From positions 19,428,001 to 19,492,000 of the forward strand of contig NC_060110.1 of NCBI RefSeq assembly GCF_021155765.1: a stretch of DNA of 64,000 bases, given 5' to 3'. The stretch is from Diprion similis. Taxonomy: Eukaryota > Arthropoda > Insecta > Hymenoptera > Diprionidae. The notes under the pieces were generated by a model. It searched no databases. It had not been told where the DNA came from and saw only the letters and a list, made by a program, of their open reading frames with translations. The position numbers were made by a program, and so were the translations under genes. Shown here one piece after another: positions 1-11,182 of the stretch (its first letter is position 1; every line of letters starts with the position of its first letter).

Positions 1-1292
1 GTGCAGGAACACATATAGCTGCACTTAAAAGCTAACAATTAATAATCATACGATATTTTATTGTGAAGGTGTTAATTAGCAGTTTTCAGACTGATATTAC
101 TTACAATTTCCTGAATAGATTTGCATACCTATAAATAAGCTAATGAATTTGAAATAGAAACTATATACTTAGAAAAATAAATTCATCATGCACTGTAGAC
201 ATATTAAGTTCAGAATGTACATATATGAGGGGTAAATATTTATTCATGATGAGTAAAATAATTTTCCCAATATTAACAAAGCATTCGTTTGGATTCAAGT
301 CTTTCATTTATATGACTGGGTAGATAGATATGTACAGGAATGTTTCACGGGATCTGAGACGTTGACAAACCTTCTAAGGGCAACGCGAAATATTCTCTCC
401 TGCAAAAATATTGTAGAATACCGAATTTTTTAATTTAACAGGGCGTATCATTGTGGACGAAGATTATTTGACATCCAAATGAAGATCATGCGCGACTTTT
501 GAAAATATTAGACGACTACTTGAGTATATTTATTCCTGCCAAGTATGTCCGAATAGGTTCGTATTCATTCAGTAGTCAATCATCCTTTGTTCAATGACTG
601 ACTGAAAATTATTACAGCTCAGTAATTTAATTTTTTAACTCATCCTCTTGCAATTGCATAAGCGGTTGCCAGCTACGATCGAATTATTTCACCTCATGGT
701 GATCTGCGGGCCGTAAAACTGTAAGAAAAACGTTATCTTGACTTTGCGTTCGCCACCCAGATGGCAGTCCCATACCGAACCACTTGGAGGCCCTCCGCCG
801 GGAGCTTAATGAACTTGTAGGATAATGCTAATATTCAGCGTTGACTGAAGATATACTCTTCAGTCAACGTATTCAGTGACTCATAAGTGAACGTCTTTAT
901 TCCGAATGAAAAATCCAATAAACAAATATATACAGAATGAATACCACATCGTATGAAAATAATCATTCATCGACCTTACTATGGAATCTTTTTACAAATG
1001 TCACCCTGTAAAACTTGAATTATAAATTTTAGCGATGCGCGTAAAATACATAGATATTAGAGATGAATTCAGAAAAAGACGTAGATATTATGCAAACTTT
1101 GCTATTCCATAGATAAAAAACTTTAAAATGTTGCACTTCACAAAAAAAGAAATTACTTTCATTCAAATTAGCCCGCGGTAAGTGGTTAGAATATGGACGT
1201 CGTGTACTGGCATCTGATTCGAGGACACACCAGTGACGTGCATCCAATCAGCCGAAGTTACAACAAGCTGCGAGTAGCGGCTACAGCTATTT
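1..1292. other. Intergenic DNA upstream of RpS12
   Basis: AT-rich sequence with no open frame I can support on either strand. The only clear structure is a perfect hairpin at 839-869, listed separately. A GC-richer patch at about 690-810 contains a small palindrome (CACC-TCAT-GGTG, 692-703), but I could not match it to a known RNA. Confidence 0.5.
839..869. other. Perfect 13-bp hairpin
   Basis: Thirteen bases at 839-851 are the exact reverse complement of 857-869, with the 5-nt loop TATAC. No U-run follows on either strand, so it does not look like a simple Pol III terminator. It could be the 3' stem of an unrecognised small RNA or a chance or transposon-derived palindrome. Confidence 0.5.
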
Positions 1293-1312
1293 CCCTTTCC
1301 GGTTAAGAAAAG
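1293..1312 (+). promoter_or_regulatory. RpS12: RpS12 TOP-type transcription start and 5'UTR exon
   Basis: A pyrimidine run (CCCTTTCC, about 1293-1300) fits the 5' terminal oligopyrimidine tract expected for a ribosomal-protein mRNA under TOR-dependent translational control. It is followed by a possible donor (AAAAG|GTAAAT, exon end 1312). The next acceptor, at 1445, lies 21 nt upstream of the start codon. The exact first base is inferred. Confidence 0.55.
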
Positions 1313-1465
1313 GTAAATGAAGCGCACGTCGTGTTACTGGCGATCGAATCGAGCGAATTTACGATAATCAGAGTTCCACTTGCGAAAATAAATCGTTTTA
1401 AGCAAACTAGATTCATTTTGTAATAATCTTGCGTATATATTTCAGGTCTCCAGCCAGCTCCAACA

Positions 1466-3161
1466 ATGTCTGACGTGGAAACGTAAGTGTCTTGCAACAC
1501 GTCTAACCTCTAACCACTGTTTACACGCTAGATACTGAAACTCCAAAAACTATAATCGAGTTGTAAATGCTATTCATGTGATGATACATTCAGGCAGGCT
1601 CCCTCTTCTGAGACGAACCCAAAAATTTCATTTAAACATGCTGTGTAAAGCCTTCTGACAGTCCGCCGACCACATAACCTTACTTCCTACTTGCACCATA
1701 CCTGATACTAATTTTCATCCTTTTTCTTCTCACAGCGATGATGTTCCCTCGGGTGTGGCGGCAGGAGGCCCCATGGACGTAAATACAGCCCTTCAAGAAG
1801 TTTTGAAGAACGCTCTGATTCACGATGGAGTTGTTCACGGACTCCATGAAGCGGCAAAAGCACTTGACAAGTATGTGTCGGTTTTTATTTCTCAGTTTTA
1901 CAACATTGTCCCATTTTATGATTCTATCACTCACAACTTTCTGTAATATTAAATGAAATGATCTTGAACCCTGAGTCAGTCTTATGATGATCACTAAATA
2001 CAAATACCATGCTGGTTGAATTTTAGCATGTAAATTTGAAGATTTTTTGGACATACTTTATTTTATAAGATTATATTTGCGGAGAACCATGTATAATTTT
2101 ATTATGGTAATAATTTAAGCCTTCGAGTCGCAACGACATTATATATGATGAGATACAAAGGCAGGCTCCCTCTTCTGAGTGAACCCAAATTTTAAAAACC
2201 GTGCTGTGTAAAGCCTTACTGAATACGAAATATTTATCCATTTTGAATTGAATGCGTTGATGGGGTATAAGTTTTCATATTCGTTTTTCTCATTATATTA
2301 TTAACAGGAGGCAGGCGATGCTCTGCATTCTGGCAGAAAACTGTAACGAGCCGATGTACAAAAAGTTAGTACAGGCATTGTGTAACGAGCATCAGATTCC
2401 TCTGATCAAAGTTGACAACAACAAGAAACTGGGTGAATGGGCTGGACTCTGCAAAATTGACAACGCTGGTAAAGCGCGCAAAGTTGTCGGGTGCTCCTGC
2501 GTTGTCATCAAGGTATATTTAGGCATTGATATTTGAATTTCCATTGCACCAGATTCAATAAAAATTATCATGTGGTTACCAAAAAATTGTTTCAAAATCA
2601 ATATTCAAGGATCTTGTAGTAATTTTTTTTAGTTTTTGTACCAAAGTTCTATACTCATGATAGAATTTAAAATAATTTCTGAAAGATCTTGTTCATAGTA
2701 GTAGCCACATTTCTGCAGATTTACACAACTAATCCACAAATTCAGCGAACTATTATATTTACCTCATTGAGAATTAAGAAATACCAGGGCATTCCGGTTT
2801 CTATTTAAGAAACCTGGCATCTGATAAATTGAATGCATTAACTTTCTCTTTGCCTTTTGCAATAAAAGCCCTAGATTGAGTACTGCGTGCTTATCTAGTT
2901 TAGACAAGCTTATATTAATAGTTTACATGATGATACTTTCCAAGGCAGGCTCCCTCTTCTGAGGTGAACCCAAAAATTTAAATCCTGCTGAGAAAAGCCT
3001 TTCTGACTATCCCATCTAGTATTGAATTTGTTCTCTTTATTCTACCTCACAACGAAATAGTTTTCTCAAATTTGTGTAATTCAATTTTTCAGGATTTTGG
3101 AGAGGAGACGCCTGCCAGGGATGTCCTTATGGAGTACCTCAAACAAAGCTCTGTACTATAA
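1466..3161 (+). CDS. RpS12: 40S ribosomal protein S12 (eS12), 4 coding exons
   Basis: A component of the small ribosomal subunit acting in cytoplasmic translation. Coding exons are 1466-1482, 1736-1870, 2308-2512 and 3093-3161, all with GT-AG junctions, giving 141 residues (fly and human proteins are about 130-140). Recognisable segments are [18 protein letters not shown], [20 protein letters not shown] text, [19 protein letters not shown], and [19 protein letters not shown]. The start is the only Met ahead of this reading, 21 nt after the exon-2 acceptor, and exon 1 is non-coding. Each of the three coding-region introns carries one C/D snoRNA of the same family, making this a snoRNA host gene as in vertebrates. 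A polyadenylation signal follows the stop within 10 nt. Confidence 0.95.
1574..1662 (+). ncRNA. C/D box snoRNA, SNORD100-like, copy 1
   Basis: Lies in the RpS12 intron 1483-1735. C box GTGATGA at 1578-1584, D' box CTGA at 1608-1611, D box CTGA at 1655-1658. The guide before D' (GGCAGGCTCCCTCTT) is complementary to the conserved 18S rRNA stretch AGAGGGAGCCTG. Counting five bases from D' places the methylated base on a G, which fits the known target of vertebrate SNORD100, also hosted by RPS12. Ends are estimated. Confidence 0.85.
2140..2227 (+). ncRNA. C/D box snoRNA, SNORD100-like, copy 2
   Basis: Lies in the RpS12 intron 1871-2307. C box ATGATGA at 2145-2151, D' CTGA at 2175-2178, D CTGA at 2219-2222. 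It has the same D' guide as copy 1. The part between D' and D is similar to copy 1 but has diverged by small substitutions and indels. Confidence 0.85.
2922..3011 (+). ncRNA. C/D box snoRNA, SNORD100-like, copy 3
   Basis: Lies in the RpS12 intron 2513-3092. C box ATGATGA at 2927-2933, D' CTGA at 2959-2962, D CTGA at 3003-3006. It has the same D' guide as copies 1 and 2. Its D guide region (GAGAAAAGCCTTT) differs from the other two (GTGTAAAGCCTT), so any second target may have changed. Confidence 0.85.
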
Positions 3162-3170
3162 GCTCGTTTT

Positions 3171-3176
3171 AATAAA
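3171..3176 (+). promoter_or_regulatory. RpS12: RpS12 polyadenylation signal
   Basis: AATAAA ten bases after the RpS12 stop codon, giving a very short 3'UTR as is usual for ribosomal-protein mRNAs. Confidence 0.8.
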
Positions 3177-3694
3177 ACTTCCTAAACTGTAATCTTGCTC
3201 GACGCTACTTTACTTTTCATTGAAATAGTTCTTATACATATACCTAATTCAATCCAGTTTATCCAGCAATCCTGAAATTCACATTTTTGCATAAAAACAC
3301 GTCCTCAAATTTCGTCCCCTTAGTCAACGTTGTATTTGATTAACATTAAGATTGATAGATAATTTATTAATTTTACGTTTTACCGATTCTTGAGAAAATA
3401 TACTAGCAATAATTTTAGGCATTTGCTAGATGTATGAGATGAACACATCAAATATGTCATCTTATTCCTGATAGTGAGCTAAAAGCTTAGAAAATGCCTG
3501 TTTTCAAATTGATTGAAATTCTTTCAATTAGACCGAATTAATGATGTGAAACATCTGGATAAATTTTAAAACCGAATCCTTTTGTTCTGCTGACGGAAAC
3601 ATTTAATTTGTCGTGATGCTTTTCGAAACTTTTATAAATGTGCTAGCTGTGTCGTTGTGCGAAAATTGTATCAGTTCAAACAATATTAGAAATC

Positions 3695-3960
3695 ATAGAA
3701 TGATTGCAACATTATTTTTAAATTGCCAAGACAATATTAAAGTTCAACAAAGATGTAACGTATTTCTCAGATATTTTCAATTTTCTTGGTTGTGTATATC
3801 GTTGCTATGCTGGCATAATATACCGTATTGAAGTCTACGGATGTTATCCTAGAGGATGGAATGTATTGATGTAGCAAATGACGCACGAGGAAAGGGTAGG
3901 CGTCTGCAACGCCGAAGTTTATATCTACGACCTAAGCATAATTCGGAACGTCCAATATGA
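3695..3960 (+). repeat. Direct repeat copy A (pairs with 4543-4805)
   Basis: About 260 bp that realigns with 4543-4805 over its whole length, with many substitutions and indels. Shared landmarks are ATGATTGCA at the start, TTTTCAATTT.CTTG in the middle, and CCGTATTGAAG.CTACGGA and GA.TGACGCA.GAGGAAAGG near the end. Short open frames inside it are not convincing genes. Confidence 0.65.
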
Positions 3961-3984
3961 TGCACATAATAGTTAGGTATACCT

Positions 3985-4325
3985 GTATAGCCTTCTACTA
4001 ACCCTTGGCAAAATTTTTGACAAAATAATAGTCAACCGGACGGAACAACTAATTTACAATTCGGCTTCAGAGAAGGCCATAACACTGTGCAACTGATTCG
4101 AGTAATTAACTAATTCCGCACAAATCAACCTGCCTTGCATTCCTAGACATTGAAAAGGCCTTCGATACTGTCTAGCACGAGGGAATAATTTACCAACTTT
4201 ACGAGCTCAACATTCCCTTATACATAACAAAAATCTTACGGATGTACCTAAGAGAGATAATATTCATGGCCTTAGTAAACGTTGAACCCTTAGGCAACCA
4301 AACTAGCCCGAACTAATGTGCAATA
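3985..4325 (+). mobile_element. Decayed Jockey-like non-LTR retrotransposon, reverse transcriptase fragment
   Basis: Translation across frames recovers hallmark pieces of a non-LTR reverse transcriptase: a TLGKIFDKII-like segment, FGFREGHNT..QLIRVIN, and then FLDIEKAFDTV, which contains the first catalytic Asp region. Stop codons and at least one frameshift interrupt it, and the YADD region, endonuclease and ends are missing. It lies between the two copies of the flanking direct repeat. Confidence 0.8.
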
Positions 4326-4440
4326 TGTCCACCAAATCACGAATCATTTCCGCAAATGGAAAATGAATTAACAGAAATTGTCACATTTTTAGTTTAAAAA
4401 GTAGTCAATACCAACATTCGACATGAATAAGGAGCGAATA

Positions 4441-4538
4441 GAATTGATGTTCAAAAATTTCTTCACTTTGAATGATATTTCATCATTCAGAATTGATGTT
4501 CAGAACTTGCTCCACTTCAAGTGACATTTCATCGTTCC
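4441..4538 (+). repeat. 49-bp tandem duplication
   Basis: 4441-4489 and 4490-4538 are two similar copies, both beginning GAATTGATGTTCA and both ending ATTTCATC.TTC. They differ by about ten substitutions. The pair abuts direct repeat copy B. Confidence 0.7.
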
Positions 4539-4542
4539 TTTG

Positions 4543-4805
4543 TAGTATGATTGCAGAATTGTTTTCAAATCATCAGAAGGCAATATCAAAATTCAGTAAA
4601 GGTTATTCGTATTTTTCAAATGTTTTCAATTTCCTTGATTGTTTATTGCTGCTATAGTGGTTTAATGATCCGTATTGAAGCTACGGACGCTATCCTGAAG
4701 GGTTAAATTTATTGACGGTAGAGAATGACGCATGAGGAAAGGATGGGCCGTCTACACACCGAAATTGATAATATTTACGACTCAAGCATAACTTGGTATA
4801 AAACT
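4543..4805 (+). repeat. Direct repeat copy B (pairs with 3695-3960)
   Basis: Second copy of the repeat described at 3695-3960. It lies downstream of the H2B 3' end, and the retrotransposon fragment separates the two copies. Confidence 0.65.
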
Positions 4806-4871
4806 TGCACAGCGAGTATATCATGGGGTATATGTTTCGAGTATCGAACATTTTGCAGTGAGACTTGTGGT

Positions 4872-4887
4872 GGCCCTGAAAAGGGCC
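4872..4887 (-). terminator. Histone 3' stem-loop of H2B
   Basis: The minus strand reads GGCCCTTTTCAGGGCC, the replication-dependent histone mRNA stem-loop bound by SLBP. It lies 31 nt past the H2B stop codon. It directs U7-dependent cleavage instead of polyadenylation. Confidence 0.93.
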
Positions 4888-4917
4888 GTTGATTTTTTTT
4901 TTTTTTTGCTGATGAGC

Positions 4918-5289
4918 TCACTTAGAGCTGGTATATTTGGTGACGGCTTTAGTACCCTCACTCACAGCGTGCTTCGCCAATTCTCCTGGTAGTAACAGTC
5001 GAACGGCGGTTTGAATTTCCCGAGATGTGATGGTAGATCTCTTGTTGTAGTGAGCGAGTCGAGAGGCCTCTGCAGCAATACGTTCAAAGATGTCGTTAAC
5101 GAAGCTGTTCATTATGCTCATTGCCTTGCTGGAGATTCCAGTGTCCGGGTGGACTTGCTTCAGCACTTTGTAGATGTAAATGGCATAGCTCTCCTTCCTC
5201 TTCTTCTTTTTTTTCTTATCGCCCTTCGAGATGTTCTTCTGTGCCTTGCCGGCTTTCTTCGCCGCCTTCCCGCTGGTCTTCGGTGCCAT
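4918..5289 (-). CDS. His2B: Core histone H2B
   Basis: A 123-residue nucleosome core protein that pairs with H2A. It has a Lys/Ala-rich N-terminal tail with a run of six lysines (KKKKKK), then the H2B fold starting at [21 protein letters not shown], with the usual [16 protein letters not shown] and C-terminal AVTKYTSS elements including the ubiquitin-acceptor Lys. It is intronless and divergent from H2A with 284 bp between start codons. The 3' stem-loop marks it as a replication-dependent S-phase gene. Confidence 0.97.
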   Translation of the reverse strand: MAPKTSGKAAKKAGKAQKNISKGDKKKKKKRKESYAIYIYKVLKQVHPDTGISSKAMSIMNSFVNDIFERIAAEASRLAHYNKRSTITSREIQTAVRLLLPGELAKHAVSEGTKAVTKYTSSK

Positions 5290-5948
<659 letters not shown>

Positions 5949-5978
5949 AGCATCGATTCTACCAACATACAAACAATC

Positions 5979-5994
5979 GGCCCTTTTCAGGGCC
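5979..5994 (+). terminator. Histone 3' stem-loop of H2A
   Basis: GGCCCTTTTCAGGGCC, a 6-bp stem with a 4-nt loop, 30 nt after the H2A stop codon, followed by the usual ACCA-like flank. Confidence 0.94.
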
Positions 5995-7966
5995 ACCAAA
6001 TTATTCAGAACTAGCAATTGACCGGATTATGCTGTACACGTTACTAAGCATTCCGATATAATTTCGTATCACAAAAATCCCGAACATGACATTTATTGAT
6101 TTTATCGCTTACTGTCGACTATGCTCACTAATACAGGAAACTCCTATTTGATCTCTAGTAATTCTGATTCAAGATTGACTTCGTATAAGATCGTAAAAAC
6201 GGTTTCTCAAGTACAAGATTGGAGTTGTAGAATTATAGATTACCGAGAATTATATACTTTGGGCTGGTTCAGAAAAATCGACTCTTTTCACAATGACATG
6301 TTTAATAGTTGTTGGAAGAAAAAATTGACGCTTATTATAATTTGAGCCCTGGATAATCTATAATATATGAATGTTATATATTAAATATAACATTTAATGG
6401 TTCTTGAACGCAATTTTCGATTTAATTAACATGAGAAAATAATTTTAGTTATTTCCAAATTTCCTAGCTCGATAACGATGCACAGAAGTGTCCGATACAT
6501 ATTATTGGAGGGATTTTAATGCTCTACAGCAAAGATCTTGTAATTTTTCTTGCGATAGTTTCCTAGAAACTTTGTTCTTCTGAACGAGTAGAATTTTATT
6601 CGACCTGAATAATCAAGATTAAGATCAATTTTACGGAGGCACGTCTTTCAGGATCTTTACTGATCTCGAGATGGAGAATCATCTGGTAAAACAGCGACAC
6701 ATAATTTTGTTACACCCTGTACAACAGGATGAAGGAAGTCATATGGCGGTTTGAAAATAGGTGAGAATAAAGGTCGATTCACACAATACGTATCGCCTAC
6801 AAAATTTTAACTGCCGCTCCAGTGGGAGTGTTTCACTCATACTTAAACTTCGGCCAAGAGAATATGTACTCCTGAAATTTATGCTATAAGTTGTCTGGTT
6901 TGTTTTTTTTTTCTCAACAATAGGATTTGGACATTTGTCTGGTTTATGTTGGGTTGGCTGCAGGGAATGGTCAATACTTGTGAATCAAGCTTGTCTTCAA
7001 CAAGATTAGGTATATGACTTTGACTGTTCGTTTGCACCGCACCAGCTTCTCCATTATTTTTCTTTCCGTTTATAAACATCAGACTGAGCGAAGTTTGAAA
7101 TTCGATTTACATTTCTTCAGTTAAAGGTAAGCTGTAACCGTAACGGAGAAACGCCAGGTGAGCCTAATCCGGGACGCGCCGTTGCGTCCCAACAATTGTT
7201 TGGCCGGGTAGACGGCGTCCCTCGAGCCGTTACAATGGTTGACGAAGGGTATTCAACCACCTGGCTTGCGTATACAGTCGGCTTAAGAGGCTAGTGAAAG
7301 TTTTCCATAGCAATATTTGCCGTTACCAATGAATATTTTTGAAGTATTAAGGATTATGGCCCGTATCATCTGTGTGAAGAGTAAAAGAAATCGGGAAAAA
7401 TGTTGGAAAAATATCCAGTTTTGTTTTTTGCGCCAAAAATAGTGAACACGAATAAAATAACATCCCGAAAATGTCATCAGAACAATCCGAGCAAATTTGA
7501 ATGACACAAGCAAAGATATCGACAACGTTTTATAATTATATTATAACGTTTAATATGATAAAACTCTACCGTTATTGATGTAACAAATATAACTATTTTT
7601 CGTACGCTTGGTCGATGCGTCTTCGGAACGCTGTATTAGTTTGTGCAGAAAACCTAGTCACCTAGAATTGGAGAATATGCTACAGCAATCCTAGAGAAAT
7701 GTAACACTAGTGCGATCAAATTGAATGGTATGCCTCGACTCAATAATCGTCTTCGCACATTAGCTGCTGTTGGTCAACAGTAATATAAATTGCCGGTATA
7801 GGTGTGTGCTGTAAGAATCTGGTGTCGAATGACTTCAATACAGGGGGGGGGGTAAATTTTAACGGTAGATTCCCGACCACCGTTCCTAGAGATGGCACAA
7901 TATAGGTATAAAAAGTGATTGCATCAGCTTAATGACGGATCGGTTCTTTGGTTTGAATATTTTAGT
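5995..7966. other. Spacer between the two histone pairs
   Basis: About 2 kb with no supportable coding frame; the short ORFs here have no family features. It contains the cloverleaf-like structure at 7152-7264 and a G-run at about 7842-7852. No H1 gene is visible on either strand. Confidence 0.6.
7152..7264. other. Cloverleaf-like structured element of unknown identity
   Basis: An outer 8-bp stem (GCCAGGTG near 7153 with CACCTGGC ending at about 7264) encloses three hairpins: GGGACGC/GCGTCCC (7171-7190, 6-nt loop); ACGGC/GCCGT (about 7212-7231); and GGTTGA/TCAACC (about 7237-7258, 10-nt loop). The sequence is much more GC-rich than its surroundings. It lacks the invariant residues of a tRNA and does not match 5S rRNA or a snRNA I know. 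It could be a structured RNA, a ribozyme relic or part of a transposon end. Confidence 0.45.
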
Positions 7967-7982
7967 GGCCCTGATAAGGGCC
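7967..7982 (-). terminator. Histone 3' stem-loop of H3
   Basis: The minus strand reads GGCCCTTATCAGGGCC. The loop region is TTATC, not the TTTTC seen in the other three genes. The 6-bp stem is intact. Confidence 0.92.
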
Positions 7983-8021
7983 GGTTTTATTTCTTCTTCA
8001 CAAGTTTTCCTCGTGAATAAA

Positions 8022-9004
<983 letters not shown>

Positions 9005-9039
9005 ATCGACTAGCGCTTGCCTGCATCGGCATCAAAATC

Positions 9040-9055
9040 GGCCCTTTTCAGGGCC
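9040..9055 (+). terminator. Histone 3' stem-loop of H4
   Basis: GGCCCTTTTCAGGGCC, 35 nt beyond the H4 stop codon, identical to the H2A and H2B stem-loops. Confidence 0.94.
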
Positions 9056-11182
9056 ACAAATATATTCAAAGCAAACGAACTTCGTCCCAAATTGCAAGCA
9101 CTGTATTCTAATGTTGAGATAGTCAAGGTAATAAATAAGCATTTTGTGAGTCAACTCCGATGACTATCCCAACTTCAGATCGCATCCAATTTCTGATCGT
9201 ATCCGTTGAACTCTTCCATTATAGGCACGTCCTTATTTGTTATCCCCGCCAGATCAAATGTTTATATATGTCCAGCATGATACAACATTATGCAGTCATG
9301 AATAAAAAAAAAAGATATGGTTGAACTTTTGGTAAGGTCTGTCCAGTCATCTTCAATATGTGTACATAAATCCAGTCTGTACTGCTCTTGCAAAGGTGCA
9401 GATACGCAGACTTGAACACATGCCGGATATCATCCGCATACAAAGGTTCCAGATCTTTCCTAGCGCGTCGGCTGTTGGTGCCAAGCAATTCCTGATATTA
9501 CCGTGCCGTTGCCGCGCATCTCGCATATACATAATATGTATACGTATGCAGTAAGCCATTACCTGACGAATTTCAATGATTTCTTATTGGTAACGATCGA
9601 CATTGCTCGATCGGTTACGGGATAACACTAAAATTTTCATCAACCAGTCACTCGCTGACCAGAATGTTTGATTGTACTGTGCAATTGAGTAGCTGTAATA
9701 AATAATACATTAAATTAGATTTATTGAGCAGCTGTAGTGAATAATACATTCAATTAGATTTGTTGGATTTATCAAAGACGTGTTAGTTATTTAAAAACTC
9801 GGCCGACTCAAGGCTTAGCACCCTCCATAGACGTATACTTCGTTGTTCTGTCCAGAACGAATCGATTGGAAAAAAAAGGTAGAGTCGTATACTAAACCTG
9901 TATTATGCAGGTACCTGCAGCTGTGCGTGCCTACCTGATCAGTCCGATCGGCTACCAGCTCAAACCATGGCCATGACTCACTGCAGCGATTTAAGTTGAG
10001 TTTCTTATGCCCTTTTCCCAATGAGAAATACTTACTTACTCTGTAATAAGATATTTCAGCTAAGATGAACAGTTAATTGTTATATGCACGTCGGGATTTT
10101 GCACCATTTTGAGCTGCTTGAGAAAGCGAAAACAAAGTTTGCATACATCGGTGTACTTATACATATGCATATAGATAAGAACTATGTGTATACGTACATA
10201 AGGCTAGTTTCGCATTACCACGTACCAGGAAGGAACAACAGTGGCGTAGATGATAAAAGTGCATATGATGCAGATAGCGCCGCACGGCCCGATGATAGAC
10301 GGTACGTGGCGCTGCATTACGAATTCAAATGAATGCAGCACTTGGAAAGTAAAGTGCATAAATTCAACCAAAATTTGGTAGCATCGGCCAACAGTTCAGT
10401 CAGAAGACGCATATGTTCTGCTTCGACGAAGTTCTCTACTATGAGGTAATGAAGTATCCCGGCAATTAATTCATTGGGTTAATTATCGTGAAGTCATTTT
10501 ACCATGGAGCAATGTTTTTGTGAAAGTGAACACAGTATTGAAAGCGAAACATTACTTGGTATAGAAACCTACTGATCAAATTAAAACGGAAGAGATAATT
10601 GTTATAAGTACAAATTAGCACATTATTTTAAATCTTCACTCAGTATTCACACACTAGAAACTGCAAATTCTCATTCTCATTATTTTCCCGGTTAAACTTG
10701 TTGCAGTAAAAAATCTTAATCATTCGTTTCAGTGTTAATTAAATCGTACGACCTGTATAACTTACACGTAGTCATAGCGAAAAATTATGGTGTAAATGAT
10801 ATGCGCACATCAGGTTTGACCATTGGTTCGCGGTAAGGCACCAATCTGTGACAGTGAGAATAAATTACAAGCGTTGAAGCATTACTTGGCAACTACTTGA
10901 CAGTATATCCGCATTTATGATAAGAATTTTAGATAGAATACTGAATAAGTGGGACACGCCAAAAGGTAAGCCTTGCCTTTTTGATACTACGAGGATTTAT
11001 AAGGACACATTTGTCCGAAGGTACTCGCCATCGCCTTAAATACACGACGTGCTACTCAAACCACGGCATTTATAATTTAAAACGCCCCGCGTAGTGTCAT
11101 AGATTTGTATTATTTTGCGATCCAGTAAACCTCGTAGAAATTCAAATTATATTTCTTTACCCAAACAAAGAAGCGTACTGAA
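9056..11182. other. Intergenic DNA between H4 and the lipase gene
   Basis: No supportable gene. A tandem repeat is listed at 9686-9764. Overlapping short ORFs on both strands around 9290-9560 mirror one another and show no family motif. The lipase promoter must lie in the last few hundred bases, but I see no clear TATA box. Confidence 0.5.
9686..9764 (+). repeat. Two-copy tandem repeat of about 40 bp
   Basis: The unit beginning GAG.AGCTGTA.T.AATAATACATT and ending AATTAGATTT.TT occurs twice in a row with a few substitutions. Confidence 0.75.

Noticed and set aside
690-810. Possible 5S rRNA or snRNA in the GC-richer patch
   Set aside because: Compared with conserved 5S, U1, U2, U4 and U12 landmarks without a match.
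9288-9559. Three overlapping short ORFs on both strands
   Set aside because: They mirror one another, show no motif and lack splice context; a degraded repeat is possible but not demonstrable.
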